Assembly (NCBI RefSeq): GCF_017161405.1
Contig: NZ_CP071051.1
Span: forward strand, 992,001-1,056,000
DNA length: 64,000 bases
Origin: Leucobacter sp. CX169
Lineage (GTDB): Bacteria > Actinomycetota > Actinomycetes > Actinomycetales > Microbacteriaceae
Direction of reading: 5' to 3'
Notes under the pieces: model-generated
What the model saw: only the letters and a program-made list of their open reading frames with translations
Databases searched by the model: none
What the model was told of the DNA's origin: nothing
Position numbers and translations under genes: made by a program
Shown here: positions 35,461-42,793 of the stretch, piece after piece
Numbering within the stretch: position 1 is the first letter of the stretch
Layout: the number at the start of each line of letters is the position of its first letter

Positions 35461-37179
35461 CTAGCCAAATGTGAACGAATAGACCGCGAGGCCGGGGCTC
35501 ACCTCGACGTCAAGCACGCCCGTCGAGAATTTCCCCGGCTCAATCACCGCGTACGACCTCGGCGTTCCCGAGACCTGGATCTCGCGGACCTTGCCCGACT
35601 CGTCCTGTACCCGGAGCGTTCCCGTTCCCGCCACGACCATGCGCACTTCGCTCGCCCGGTAGGTCAGCCGGACCTCGCCTGCGCTGCCCTGCGGGGCGGC
35701 GAACTGCGTGTCGACCTTCCAGTCCCCGCGAAGGGCGAAGGTGTCGGCCGGCTGCTGCTTCGGGAACGTGTACGCGTTTTCTCCCGGGCGGTAGTCGCCC
35801 GGGCCCGCAAAGTTCTTGTCCTTCGACGAGCCGAGGAAGGTCTCGGGCGTCGTTGAGCCGACCTCGGGGGTCTGGTCGGCGACCTCGGTCGCATCGGGCA
35901 GGGTGAGCGTCGGATCCGCGTCCTTCAGGAGCTCTCGGATCATCTGCTCGGTCGCGGCGTAGTTGCCCTCGCCGAACGAGATGTGCCGGACGGTGCCCTT
36001 CGCGTCGATGAGGTAGTGCGCCGGCCAGTAGCGGTTGCGGTAGTTCGTCCAGGTGGACAGGTCGTTGTCGAGCGCCACGGGGTACTCGATCCCGAAATCG
36101 CGGATCCCGGCGGCGACGTTCTTCGGGTCCTTCTCAAACGCGTACTCGGGGGAGTGCACGCCGATCACCTCGAGCCCCGCGTCCTTATAGGCCTGGTCCC
36201 ACGCGACGACGTGCGGGATGGAGCGCTGGCAGTTGATGCAGGAGTACGCCCAGAAGTCGATCAGGACGACCTTGCCGCGCAGCTCGTCCAGGCTGACTCC
36301 CGCGCCGTCCGGGGTGTTCAGCCACGCTTCGATGCCGCGAATCTCGGGGGCCTGGCCGCACGATTCCAGGGTCTCGGCGCCGTTGGTGCACTGATCCAGC
36401 TCGCGGTTCTCGTCGGTGACGAGTCCGCCGAGCGAGAGCGCATCCTTCGCGGCGTCGCTGTCTGCGAGGTCGCGCTGCAGCCCCGCCGTGTAGTCGGGCA
36501 GAAGCCGCTGCAGCATCTGCGGAACGTTGAAGGCCAGGCCGACCGCGAGCGCGATCATGGCGACGCCGGCAGTAATGCGCAGAGCCCGCTCGCGGGAGCG
36601 GAACGCGCGGATCCGCGTGACGAGGCCGCGCCCGGCGAGCGCGAACGCAAGGAGCGGGATGGCGACGCCGACGGCGAACGAGACGGTCAGGATCACGGTG
36701 CCGAGGCCGATCGTGCCGGTCGAGCCAGCGACGATGATCGCGGCAAGCACGGGGCCGGCGCACGGAACAAAGACGGCGCCGAGCGCGAGCCCCATCCCGA
36801 AGCCGTTCCCCCGGTCGGAGACCTTGCGCTGTGGCAGCCACTGGAACGGCTTTTCGAGGAGCTGCTCGAAGCGGGGGTTGAGGAACCCGATGCCCAGGAT
36901 CACGAGCGCTACGATGCCGGCCCAGCGAATCACGTCGGTCGGCAGCCCGAGGAGCCCGAGGAGCAGGGATCCTGCCAGGGTCACAATCGTGAAGCTCACG
37001 ACGAGCCCGGCGATCACCAAATAGGGGCGACTGGGAGGGGCCGGGATGACCTCGGGTGATTTGCCGGGCAGGCCGGGCCTCGTGCCCGAGGTGAGGAAAA
37101 TGACCGGAAGCACCGGCAGAATGCACGGTGATATTCCGGTGATCAGTCCGCCGAGCAAACCGATGAGCAGCGTGTCCAT
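35461..37179 (-). CDS. dipZ: cytochrome c biogenesis/thioredoxin fusion DipZ
   Basis: A 572-aa membrane protein: an N-terminal CcdA-like part with Cys sites GISPCILPVLP and FVPCAGPVLAA and about six helices, then an extracellular TlpA-type thioredoxin domain with active site CINC (FWAYSCINCQRSIPH), then the carbohydrate-binding-like C-terminal domain of DipZ proteins. It moves electrons outward to reduce extracellular disulfides. I start at ATG 37179, which has AAGGGG 6 nt upstream; the longer frame crosses the promoter. Reads into sigK-rskA, with a SigK-type promoter upstream. Confidence 0.9.
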   Translation of the reverse strand: MDTLLIGLLGGLITGISPCILPVLPVIFLTSGTRPGLPGKSPEVIPAPPSRPYLVIAGLVVSFTIVTLAGSLLLGLLGLPTDVIRWAGIVALVILGIGFLNPRFEQLLEKPFQWLPQRKVSDRGNGFGMGLALGAVFVPCAGPVLAAIIVAGSTGTIGLGTVILTVSFAVGVAIPLLAFALAGRGLVTRIRAFRSRERALRITAGVAMIALAVGLAFNVPQMLQRLLPDYTAGLQRDLADSDAAKDALSLGGLVTDENRELDQCTNGAETLESCGQAPEIRGIEAWLNTPDGAGVSLDELRGKVVLIDFWAYSCINCQRSIPHVVAWDQAYKDAGLEVIGVHSPEYAFEKDPKNVAAGIRDFGIEYPVALDNDLSTWTNYRNRYWPAHYLIDAKGTVRHISFGEGNYAATEQMIRELLKDADPTLTLPDATEVADQTPEVGSTTPETFLGSSKDKNFAGPGDYRPGENAYTFPKQQPADTFALRGDWKVDTQFAAPQGSAGEVRLTYRASEVRMVVAGTGTLRVQDESGKVREIQVSGTPRSYAVIEPGKFSTGVLDVEVSPGLAVYSFTFG

Positions 37180-37207
37180 GTTGTTCCCCTTAATGGTGTT
37201 GCTCAGT

Positions 37208-37234
37208 ATTCGGAGCGGCCGCTGGTTCGGATTG
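37208..37234 (-). promoter_or_regulatory. SigK-type promoter of dipZ-sigK-rskA
   Basis: On the minus strand CAATCC (37234-37229), a 15-bp spacer and CCGAAT (37213-37208). This differs by one base from the M. tuberculosis SigK consensus (CCATCC / CCGAAT, published family knowledge). A start near 37200 would give a short leader before dipZ and put sigK under its own control. Confidence 0.7.
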
Positions 37235-37269
37235 ATTTCTTGCCGCTGAAAAGAAATGTGAAAAAGTTC

Positions 37270-37296
37270 CCATCCGATCTGGCGAGGCCTCCGAAT
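37270..37296 (+). promoter_or_regulatory. SigK-type promoter of the MPT83-like gene
   Basis: CCATCC (37270-37275), a 15-bp spacer and CCGAAT (37291-37296): an exact match to the mycobacterial SigK consensus hexamers, with the same spacer as the divergent dipZ promoter. Transcription would start about 45 nt before the gene. Confidence 0.75.
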
Positions 37297-37346
37297 GACC
37301 CAGTACAACCGCGGAACACCGTGGTGACATTCACCTGGAGGACATC

Positions 37347-38000
37347 ATGTTCAACACGAAGAACAAGCTCGTCGCAGCGTTTGGCCTGACCCTTGTTGGC
37401 GCGTTCACCCTCGCCGGCTGTTCCATGGGTGCCTCCGCGCCAGAGACCGAGACTCCCGCACCGACCAAGTCCGAAAGCTCATCGTCGATGGAGGCTGACG
37501 ATCCGGCCGCGAACCTCGTCGGATCGGGCTGTGCCGCTTACGCGGAAGCGGTACCGAGCGGAGCAGGCTCCGTTCAGGGTATGTCGCAGGATCCCGTCGC
37601 AGTCGCTGCGTCGAATAATCCGCTGCTGACCACGCTGGTGGCCGCCGTCAGCGGGCAGCTGAACCCGAACGTGAACCTGGTCGACACGCTGAACGGCGCC
37701 GAGTTCACGGTCTTCGCTCCGGTCGATGACGCATTTGCGAAGATTGACGCCGGCACGATCGACACGCTCAAGACCGACAGCGACCTGCTCAGTAAAATCC
37801 TGACGTACCACGTGGTCGCCGGGCAGATTGAGCCGGCCGACATCGTCGGAACCCACACCACTGTCGAGGGCAGCGACCTGACCGTCACGGGCTCGGGCGA
37901 CAACCTGATGGTGAATGACTCGAAGGTTATCTGCGGTGGCGTGCAGACCGCGAACGCTGTGGTCTACCTCGTCGACTCGGTGCTGATGCCGACGAGCTAG
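37347..38000 (+). CDS. MPT83/MPT70-like fasciclin-domain lipoprotein
   Basis: A 217-aa surface lipoprotein: signal peptide with lipobox LAGC (Cys near residue 25), a Pro/Thr/Ser linker, then one FAS1 domain. The stretches [34 protein letters not shown] and [19 protein letters not shown] follow the MPT83/MPT70 pattern closely, and the two Cys (GSGCAAY and VICGG) can form the disulfide of that family. ATG 37347 has TGGAGGAC close by. Divergent from dipZ-sigK-rskA with an exact SigK-like promoter, like the mycobacterial genes. Probably a cell-surface adhesion or wall-associated protein. Confidence 0.9.
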   Translation: MFNTKNKLVAAFGLTLVGAFTLAGCSMGASAPETETPAPTKSESSSSMEADDPAANLVGSGCAAYAEAVPSGAGSVQGMSQDPVAVAASNNPLLTTLVAAVSGQLNPNVNLVDTLNGAEFTVFAPVDDAFAKIDAGTIDTLKTDSDLLSKILTYHVVAGQIEPADIVGTHTTVEGSDLTVTGSGDNLMVNDSKVICGGVQTANAVVYLVDSVLMPTS

Positions 38001-38018
38001 TTCCTCGCACACGCAGGT

Positions 38019-38058
38019 GAATGGGTGCCCGGTCGATTCTCCGACCGGGCACCCATTC
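38019..38058. terminator. terminator after the MPT83-like gene
   Basis: Perfect 17-bp arms GAATGGGTGCCCGGTCG (38019-38035) and the complement (38042-38058) with the 6-nt loop ATTCTC. Confidence 0.85.
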
Positions 38059-38119
38059 GTTGTGCCGCAGCCCTACGCTGGAGGCGACGAGGCACACGAA
38101 ATCGAGGAGGCCGGCAGCA

Positions 38120-38563
38120 ATGAGCACGCACACACACGGGGACGAGTCGTCCGCGGGGCAGACCGCAATCGACGAGGACTGGCTCACCGAGATCGTCAGC
38201 CAGTGGCCCGGGGCCGAGGCCGCGGTGAAGCCCGAGTGGGACACCTTCGTGCTGACGGTGGGCGGCAAGATTTTCGGCTTGTTTGGCGCAGGCAGCGGCG
38301 AGTACCTGATCACCCTGAAGGGTGACCCGCTCGAGAACGTGGGACTGCGCGAGGCGTTCGCCGAGATCATCCCGGGCTACCACGTCAATAAGAAACACTG
38401 GAACTCGGTGCGTCTCGGCATCTCGACACTCGCACCCGAACACTTGGCGGAGATGATCGAGGAGTCATACTCGCTCGTGTTCGCCTCGCTCACCAAGAGG
38501 TTGCAGGCCGAGATTGTTGACGCCGACACGATGGCGCGGCTCACCCGGGGCGACGAGGACTAG
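38120..38563 (+). CDS. MmcQ/YjbR family protein
   Basis: A 147-aa protein with the YjbR pattern: WPGAEAAVKPEWDTFVLTVGGKIFG, then LREAFAEIIPGYHVNKKHWNSVRL, ending in LVFASLTKRLQ. The family has a double-wing DNA-binding-like fold; its role is unclear. ATG 38120 has GGAGG about 9 nt upstream; the frame from 38021 runs through the terminator. Its stop shares CTAG with the convergent dehydrogenase gene (38560-38563). Confidence 0.83.
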   Translation: MSTHTHGDESSAGQTAIDEDWLTEIVSQWPGAEAAVKPEWDTFVLTVGGKIFGLFGAGSGEYLITLKGDPLENVGLREAFAEIIPGYHVNKKHWNSVRLGISTLAPEHLAEMIEESYSLVFASLTKRLQAEIVDADTMARLTRGDED

Positions 38564-40293
38564 CTCGCGGGTGTCCCGCTGGGCACGTACCCGAGCCGCG
38601 TGTCCACCACGTGGCTGAGCGGGCGCCCGGCTTTTCGGTCTCGAAACAGCTCGACGAAACGCGCGACCAGCGCCTCCTCGAACCCGTCGAAGTCCCCGGC
38701 CATGTGCGGCGAGACGAGCACGCGGGGGTCGCCCCACAGCGCGGAAGACTGTGGGAGCGGTTCCTCGGCGAACACGTCGAGACCGGCCCCGGCGAGCTGG
38801 CCCGCCGCAAGCCGCGCTTCAAGCGCCGGCTCGTCCACGAGACCCCCGCGGCCGACATTGACGAGATATGCATCGCGCGGCATGGCGGCGAGCACGTCCT
38901 CGCTCATCAGGTGCCGGGTCTCGGCGGTGAGCGGCGCGACGAGCACGACGAGCTGCGCGTCCCGCACCTCGCTCGCGAGATCGTCTGATGCGGCGATCCG
39001 ACCAAACTCCGGATCCTGAAAGACCGCTCGCCGCCCGACGAGCGTGACATGCATGCCGACCGCCCCGAGCAGGCGGGCGGTCTCGCGCCCAATTGCGCCG
39101 GTGCCGACGACGACCGCACGTGTGCCGGCCACCATGCGGGTCGTGCGGTGCCGCCAGGTGCGCTGCTGCTGCAGGACGAGCGTCTCCGCAAATCCCTTGC
39201 GGTGAGCGATAAACAGGCCGAGCACGTACTCGGCGATCGCGCGATCGAGCACTCCCCGGGAATTCGTCAACGTCACCTCGGACTGGCGCAACGTGGGTGT
39301 GATGAGCGCGTTAACCCCGGTCGACGCGGAGTGCACCCAGTTCAGGGTGGCCCCTGCGGTGATCGCCTGGTCGACGAGGCCCGGTTGGTCCTCCCACACC
39401 AAAAGCGCGTCGGCGCCGCTCGCGGCTCGGGCCATCGACTCGGCGTCGTGCACGAGCGAGAGCTCCGCCTGCTCGCGGATCGGCGCGAAGAGACCGTCGA
39501 ATCTCGGATCGGGCTCGCTGACGACCGCCAGTATGCGCAGTGGTGACTGAACGTCTTTCATAGTGAGCACGCTACCGTCTGGCGCCCGCCCGCTCATCTC
39601 GCTACCGTCTTCCGCGCGCGCCGCGTCTCGGCTCAGCTCCGCTTCGATCTCGTGGGCCACGGCCGCGAGAGCCGAATTAGTGGAATCAATCTCGTTGCGA
39701 AGGTCGGCGATCACGACGGCGACGTCGGGGACGAGCGAGGGAGTGTTTTTGGGCGCGGACTGCCGAAGGAGTGCCGCGTCGACTTCGAGTGAGGCATCGC
39801 GCACGGCCTCGAGCTGCAGGGCCACGGTCGCGATGCGGCGCATGACGCCGGCGCCGCGCTCGCTTGACGCGAGAAAGCTCGACCAGACGCCGAGGGTAGC
39901 GGCCAAGCCCTCCCGCTCGGCGGCGACGCCCTCGCGCAGGCGGTGCAGCTCGGCTGGGAGCCGCTCGGCGTTCGGGGTGCCGAGCGAGCCGACCGGCAGG
40001 CTCAGGCTGCGCGCCACAATCAGTCCGCGGCTGGGCTCGCTTCGTTCGTCGTCGGCGAGCCCGTGCAGGATCTCGGTGAGGGCCAGCCGGGTCACCGGCG
40101 CCCACCGGCGCTCATTCGACCGCTCCATGACTCGATCGATCACGAGTGCGGTGAGTAGGAAGCTCACGAGACCCGCGGCGAGTCCCGACAGCACCACGAG
40201 CTCTTGCCACAGGCTGGTGGTGACGTCGATCCAGACGATGACGCCGATGAGGACAAACGCCCCCACGATCGCCGCAATTCGGCGAGCAGACAT
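38560..40293 (-). CDS. membrane domain fused to D-2-hydroxyacid dehydrogenase
   Basis: One uninterrupted 577-aa frame. Residues 1-244 hold two hydrophobic helices (about 6-25 and 31-52), then a helical, charged region I do not recognise. From MKDVQSPLRILAV (residue 245, at 39561) a complete D-2-hydroxyacid dehydrogenase follows: NAD motif GTGAIGRETARLLG, HSASTGVNAL, NVGRGGLVDEPAL (catalytic Arg), DVFAEEPLP (Glu) and SPHMAGD (His). It would reduce 2-keto acids at the inner face of the membrane. Start by ATG 40293 just before helix 1; Shine-Dalgarno is weak. Two genes translated separately (second start 39561) is the alternative. Confidence 0.65.
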   Translation of the reverse strand: MSARRIAAIVGAFVLIGVIVWIDVTTSLWQELVVLSGLAAGLVSFLLTALVIDRVMERSNERRWAPVTRLALTEILHGLADDERSEPSRGLIVARSLSLPVGSLGTPNAERLPAELHRLREGVAAEREGLAATLGVWSSFLASSERGAGVMRRIATVALQLEAVRDASLEVDAALLRQSAPKNTPSLVPDVAVVIADLRNEIDSTNSALAAVAHEIEAELSRDAARAEDGSEMSGRAPDGSVLTMKDVQSPLRILAVVSEPDPRFDGLFAPIREQAELSLVHDAESMARAASGADALLVWEDQPGLVDQAITAGATLNWVHSASTGVNALITPTLRQSEVTLTNSRGVLDRAIAEYVLGLFIAHRKGFAETLVLQQQRTWRHRTTRMVAGTRAVVVGTGAIGRETARLLGAVGMHVTLVGRRAVFQDPEFGRIAASDDLASEVRDAQLVVLVAPLTAETRHLMSEDVLAAMPRDAYLVNVGRGGLVDEPALEARLAAGQLAGAGLDVFAEEPLPQSSALWGDPRVLVSPHMAGDFDGFEEALVARFVELFRDRKAGRPLSHVVDTRLGYVPSGTPAS

Positions 40294-40416
40294 GCGCACG
40301 CAAGGCCCCCATTGTTCTGGGCGCCAGCGTCGTGCGGGCGACCTCAACGTCACCATAATCCACAACGCGGTGCGAACCCAGCCGAACTCAGGTGGCGGTA
40401 CGCGCCGAGTGCGTCG

Positions 40417-40560
40417 CTAGCTAGAAATCTGCTGGCGTTCCTCGGCGGAAACGGGATATTCGATCCCGTCCTCGTCCATCCAGACGATCGAATCAGGCTC
40501 TTCCGCAAACGGCTTCGTCATCAGCACGAGAATTGCGCCAGTGTCCGGATCCGTCTTCAT
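40417..40560 (-). CDS. small hypothetical acidic protein (47 aa)
   Basis: A short frame ending before the dehydrogenase gene region: MKTDPDTGAILVLMTKPF, then an acidic stretch and a hydrophobic middle. GGGG lies about 6 nt before ATG 40560; an alternative ATG is at 40572. The longer frame (to 40923) overlaps the divergent deacetylase gene and is unlikely. Composition and length suggest a real small protein, but I do not recognise a family. Confidence 0.4.
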   Translation of the reverse strand: MKTDPDTGAILVLMTKPFAEEPDSIVWMDEDGIEYPVSAEERQQISS

Positions 40561-40672
40561 CGAGTGCCCCATGGGAAGCCACAATAGCCCCGGTTCTTTG
40601 ATCGTGACAAGAACAAATTCGCATCCGATCCAGCACTTCCGCTCGGTCACTGAAAATCGATAGCCTGAGCGC

Positions 40673-42334
40673 ATGGACGACGCGGGGGTCACTGCCGGGA
40701 TGGCCCGCCCCCGAGCCTCCGCGTCCCGCCTGCGGGTCGCGATGCGCCGATGCGCGGCGACATCGGTAGTCGCGCTGGTGGTGGGCCTCGCGGGGTGTGC
40801 CCCAGAGCCGATCGTGCACAGCACCCACCCCGAAATGCTGCCGCGCATCGAGCTGGCGGACATTGTTGCTCCGCCGGAGCCGCTCGACGCCGCCGCCGTT
40901 CCCGGCCTCTTTCCGCAGCGCATCGTCCCGAGCGGCGCCCCCTGGGCCTCGGCGCGCTGGTCTCAACTGCCAGGTGAAACCCCGTTGAATCTGGAGCAAC
41001 AGAGCTGGGTGCATGCGGAAATGGGGGCGTTCACCGGTCAGAGCGGCGCTCCCGCGTTCCACCCTCGTGCGTCGCCTGCGGGAAGCGGGGGAGCCTCGCG
41101 CGGGTGCTCCCGGGGCAGCACTCAGGTTGCGGCCGGGATCCTGTTGGCCGACCCGGCGCTCGCCCCGGTGGCTCCCGCGGGAGCGCCCGTGCTGGCGCTC
41201 AACTGTGACGTTATCTTCGCTTCGGGTGGGCTGCTCGGCATCCGCTCGCGATCGACGAGCGTGGACGCCGCCGGCGTGCTGAGCGACCTCGTCACTGTCG
41301 GATATTCCGTCAACGGGGCAGAGCTCGCCCCCGCTGCCGATTTCGTTGACCCGGCGCGGCTGGGGGAGTTGGGGGAACTGCTGCTCGCCTCGCTCGGCTA
41401 TCGTGACCTCCCCACAATGTTCGTTCCGGCGGCGATCGCCCGCCCCCTCACTGCGGCTGAGAGCGACCTACTCGGGCTCGCGCGCCTGATCGCCGACCCG
41501 GTTCCCGCCGCCGACGGTTCGATGGTCTTTACGATCGCGCTGGCAGATCTGCCCGGTGGTGGGGCTGGCTTCACTCGCCTGGCCGCCTGGTCGAAGTCAG
41601 GGGCACTGCGCGGAGCGCACATTGCGGTGCGTGTGGAGCGCCCCGAACGGTGGCTGAGCGAGGGCGGCCGTGCAGCCCTGGGGATCGCGGTTGCCGCGGC
41701 GCCCCCCTCCTGGCAGGCCGTGGCCGCGGGGCGGCAGTCGATTGACTGCGGATTAGTTCCCTGCGTTGCGGTGACCTTTGACGATGGGCCCGGGGCGGAT
41801 TCCGAGCGCCTCCTGCAGGTGTTGGCCGAAACGAACTCCGCGGCGTCGTTCTTCTTGATGGGATCTGCCGTGTCCGTCGCGCCGGGCATGGCCGCCGCAG
41901 AACTCGCGAACGGACACACCGTCGCGAACCACTCCTGGAGCCATCCGGATCTGACGAAGCTCTCGAAGGAGCAGGTGCGCGAGCAGGTCATGCAGGCTCA
42001 GCGGGCAATCACCGACGCGACCGGATCCGCCCCTCGCTACTTCCGCCCGCCCTATGGGGCGTTGAACCCCGAAGTGATGGCAGAGATCCCGCTGCCGATC
42101 GTCCTCTGGTCGATCGACACGAACGACTGGCGTGGCCCCGGGGTGGATGCCCTCGTCGAGCGGGTGTCCGGAGCGGGGCCCGGCGACATCATCCTGTTCC
42201 ATGACACGCACGCGTCGACCGTCGACGCCATGCCGCGCGTGATCGGCGAACTGCAAGATCGCGGGCTCGAGTTGGTCACGCTCGACGACCTGCTCGGGGA
42301 CCAGCCGACCGGGGTGCGCATCTCACGCGGATGA
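40673..42334 (+). CDS. polysaccharide deacetylase (NodB family), exported
   Basis: A 553-aa protein. An N-terminal signal with lipobox-like VGLAGC (near residue 42) suggests a lipoprotein. After a long middle part of no known family (about 60-355) comes a NodB deacetylase domain: TFDDGP at 368-373 with metal Asp371, NHSWSHP with His420 and His424, RPPYG, DTNDWRGPG and LFHDTH. It would remove acetyl groups from cell-wall or surface polysaccharide. Start ATG 40673 has TAGCCT exactly 6 nt upstream (leaderless). Ends about 150 bp before tRNA-Glu. Confidence 0.85.
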   Translation: MDDAGVTAGMARPRASASRLRVAMRRCAATSVVALVVGLAGCAPEPIVHSTHPEMLPRIELADIVAPPEPLDAAAVPGLFPQRIVPSGAPWASARWSQLPGETPLNLEQQSWVHAEMGAFTGQSGAPAFHPRASPAGSGGASRGCSRGSTQVAAGILLADPALAPVAPAGAPVLALNCDVIFASGGLLGIRSRSTSVDAAGVLSDLVTVGYSVNGAELAPAADFVDPARLGELGELLLASLGYRDLPTMFVPAAIARPLTAAESDLLGLARLIADPVPAADGSMVFTIALADLPGGGAGFTRLAAWSKSGALRGAHIAVRVERPERWLSEGGRAALGIAVAAAPPSWQAVAAGRQSIDCGLVPCVAVTFDDGPGADSERLLQVLAETNSAASFFLMGSAVSVAPGMAAAELANGHTVANHSWSHPDLTKLSKEQVREQVMQAQRAITDATGSAPRYFRPPYGALNPEVMAEIPLPIVLWSIDTNDWRGPGVDALVERVSGAGPGDIILFHDTHASTVDAMPRVIGELQDRGLELVTLDDLLGDQPTGVRISRG

Positions 42335-42482
42335 CCCCACTGGCGGGATCCCGAAACTCCGTTCCGAGCTGGGGAAACGCCCGAGTGACCCCGGCCGATT
42401 TGAATTCGCGCGAGCGCCTGTGGCAAGATTAAAGGGTTGCAGGGAACGCAGAGCGAAGAGCAAAGCGGGACAGCAGCAGAAC

Positions 42483-42555
42483 GGCCCCATCGTATAGCGG
42501 CCTAGTACGCCGCCCTCTCACGGCGGTAACACGGGTTCAAATCCCGTTGGGGTCA
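42483..42555 (+). tRNA. tRNA-Glu (anticodon CTC)
   Basis: A 73-nt cloverleaf: acceptor GGCCCCA (42483-42489) pairs with TGGGGTC (42548-42554), discriminator A; the anticodon arm CCGCC-CTCTCAC-GGCGG gives CTC at 42517-42519; the T-arm is ACGGG-TTCAAAT-CCCGT. CCA is not encoded. It reads GAG, the dominant Glu codon of this GC-rich genome. The region 42335-42482 before it holds no gene; TTGAAT near 42400 with a poor -10 is a possible promoter. Confidence 0.95.
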
Positions 42556-42561
42556 CGATGA

Positions 42562-42596
42562 CAAAACGCCCTCTCCATTGCGGAGGGGGCGTTTTG
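42562..42596 (+). terminator. terminator of tRNA-Glu
   Basis: Fifteen-bp arms from 42562-42576 (CAAAACGCCCTCTCC) to 42582-42596, one wobble pair, loop ATTGC, followed by TTTTGCG. The A/T ends of the stem make it bidirectional-looking. Confidence 0.85.
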
Positions 42597-42641
42597 CGTT
42601 GTGTGGGGGAACTCCGGCACACCAGCTAAGCTAGGAACTCG

Positions 42642-42745
42642 CGAAGGGGAGTATCCCGACTTCGCCGCATCGTCAATACGTCGGGCTCCGTTGCCTGGCC
42701 GGTGCGGCGGCGGCCAGAATATTCTTGGCCGGGGAGAGACCTTCG
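42642..42745 (+). ncRNA. yybP-ykoY manganese riboswitch
   Basis: The region between tRNA-Glu and terC carries the family's two conserved parts: GGGGAGTA at 42646-42653 and AGACCTTC at 42737-42744, and the P1 helix is fully paired, CGAAGG (42642-42647) with CCTTCG (42740-42745). The middle has two paired arms. The yybP-ykoY class binds Mn2+ and is known upstream of terC-type Mn exporters, the position here. Expression platform between 42746 and the GTG of terC at 42794 is not resolved. Confidence 0.8.
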
Positions 42746-42793
42746 GTCGTCGGCGTCCCTCGAATGGGGGCCGCCACCCGAAAGGATCCACTG

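Noticed and set aside
40561-40923. N-terminal extension of the small minus-strand ORF
   Set aside because: It overlaps the start and promoter of the deacetylase and has no protein-like pattern or ribosome site; I kept only 40417-40560.
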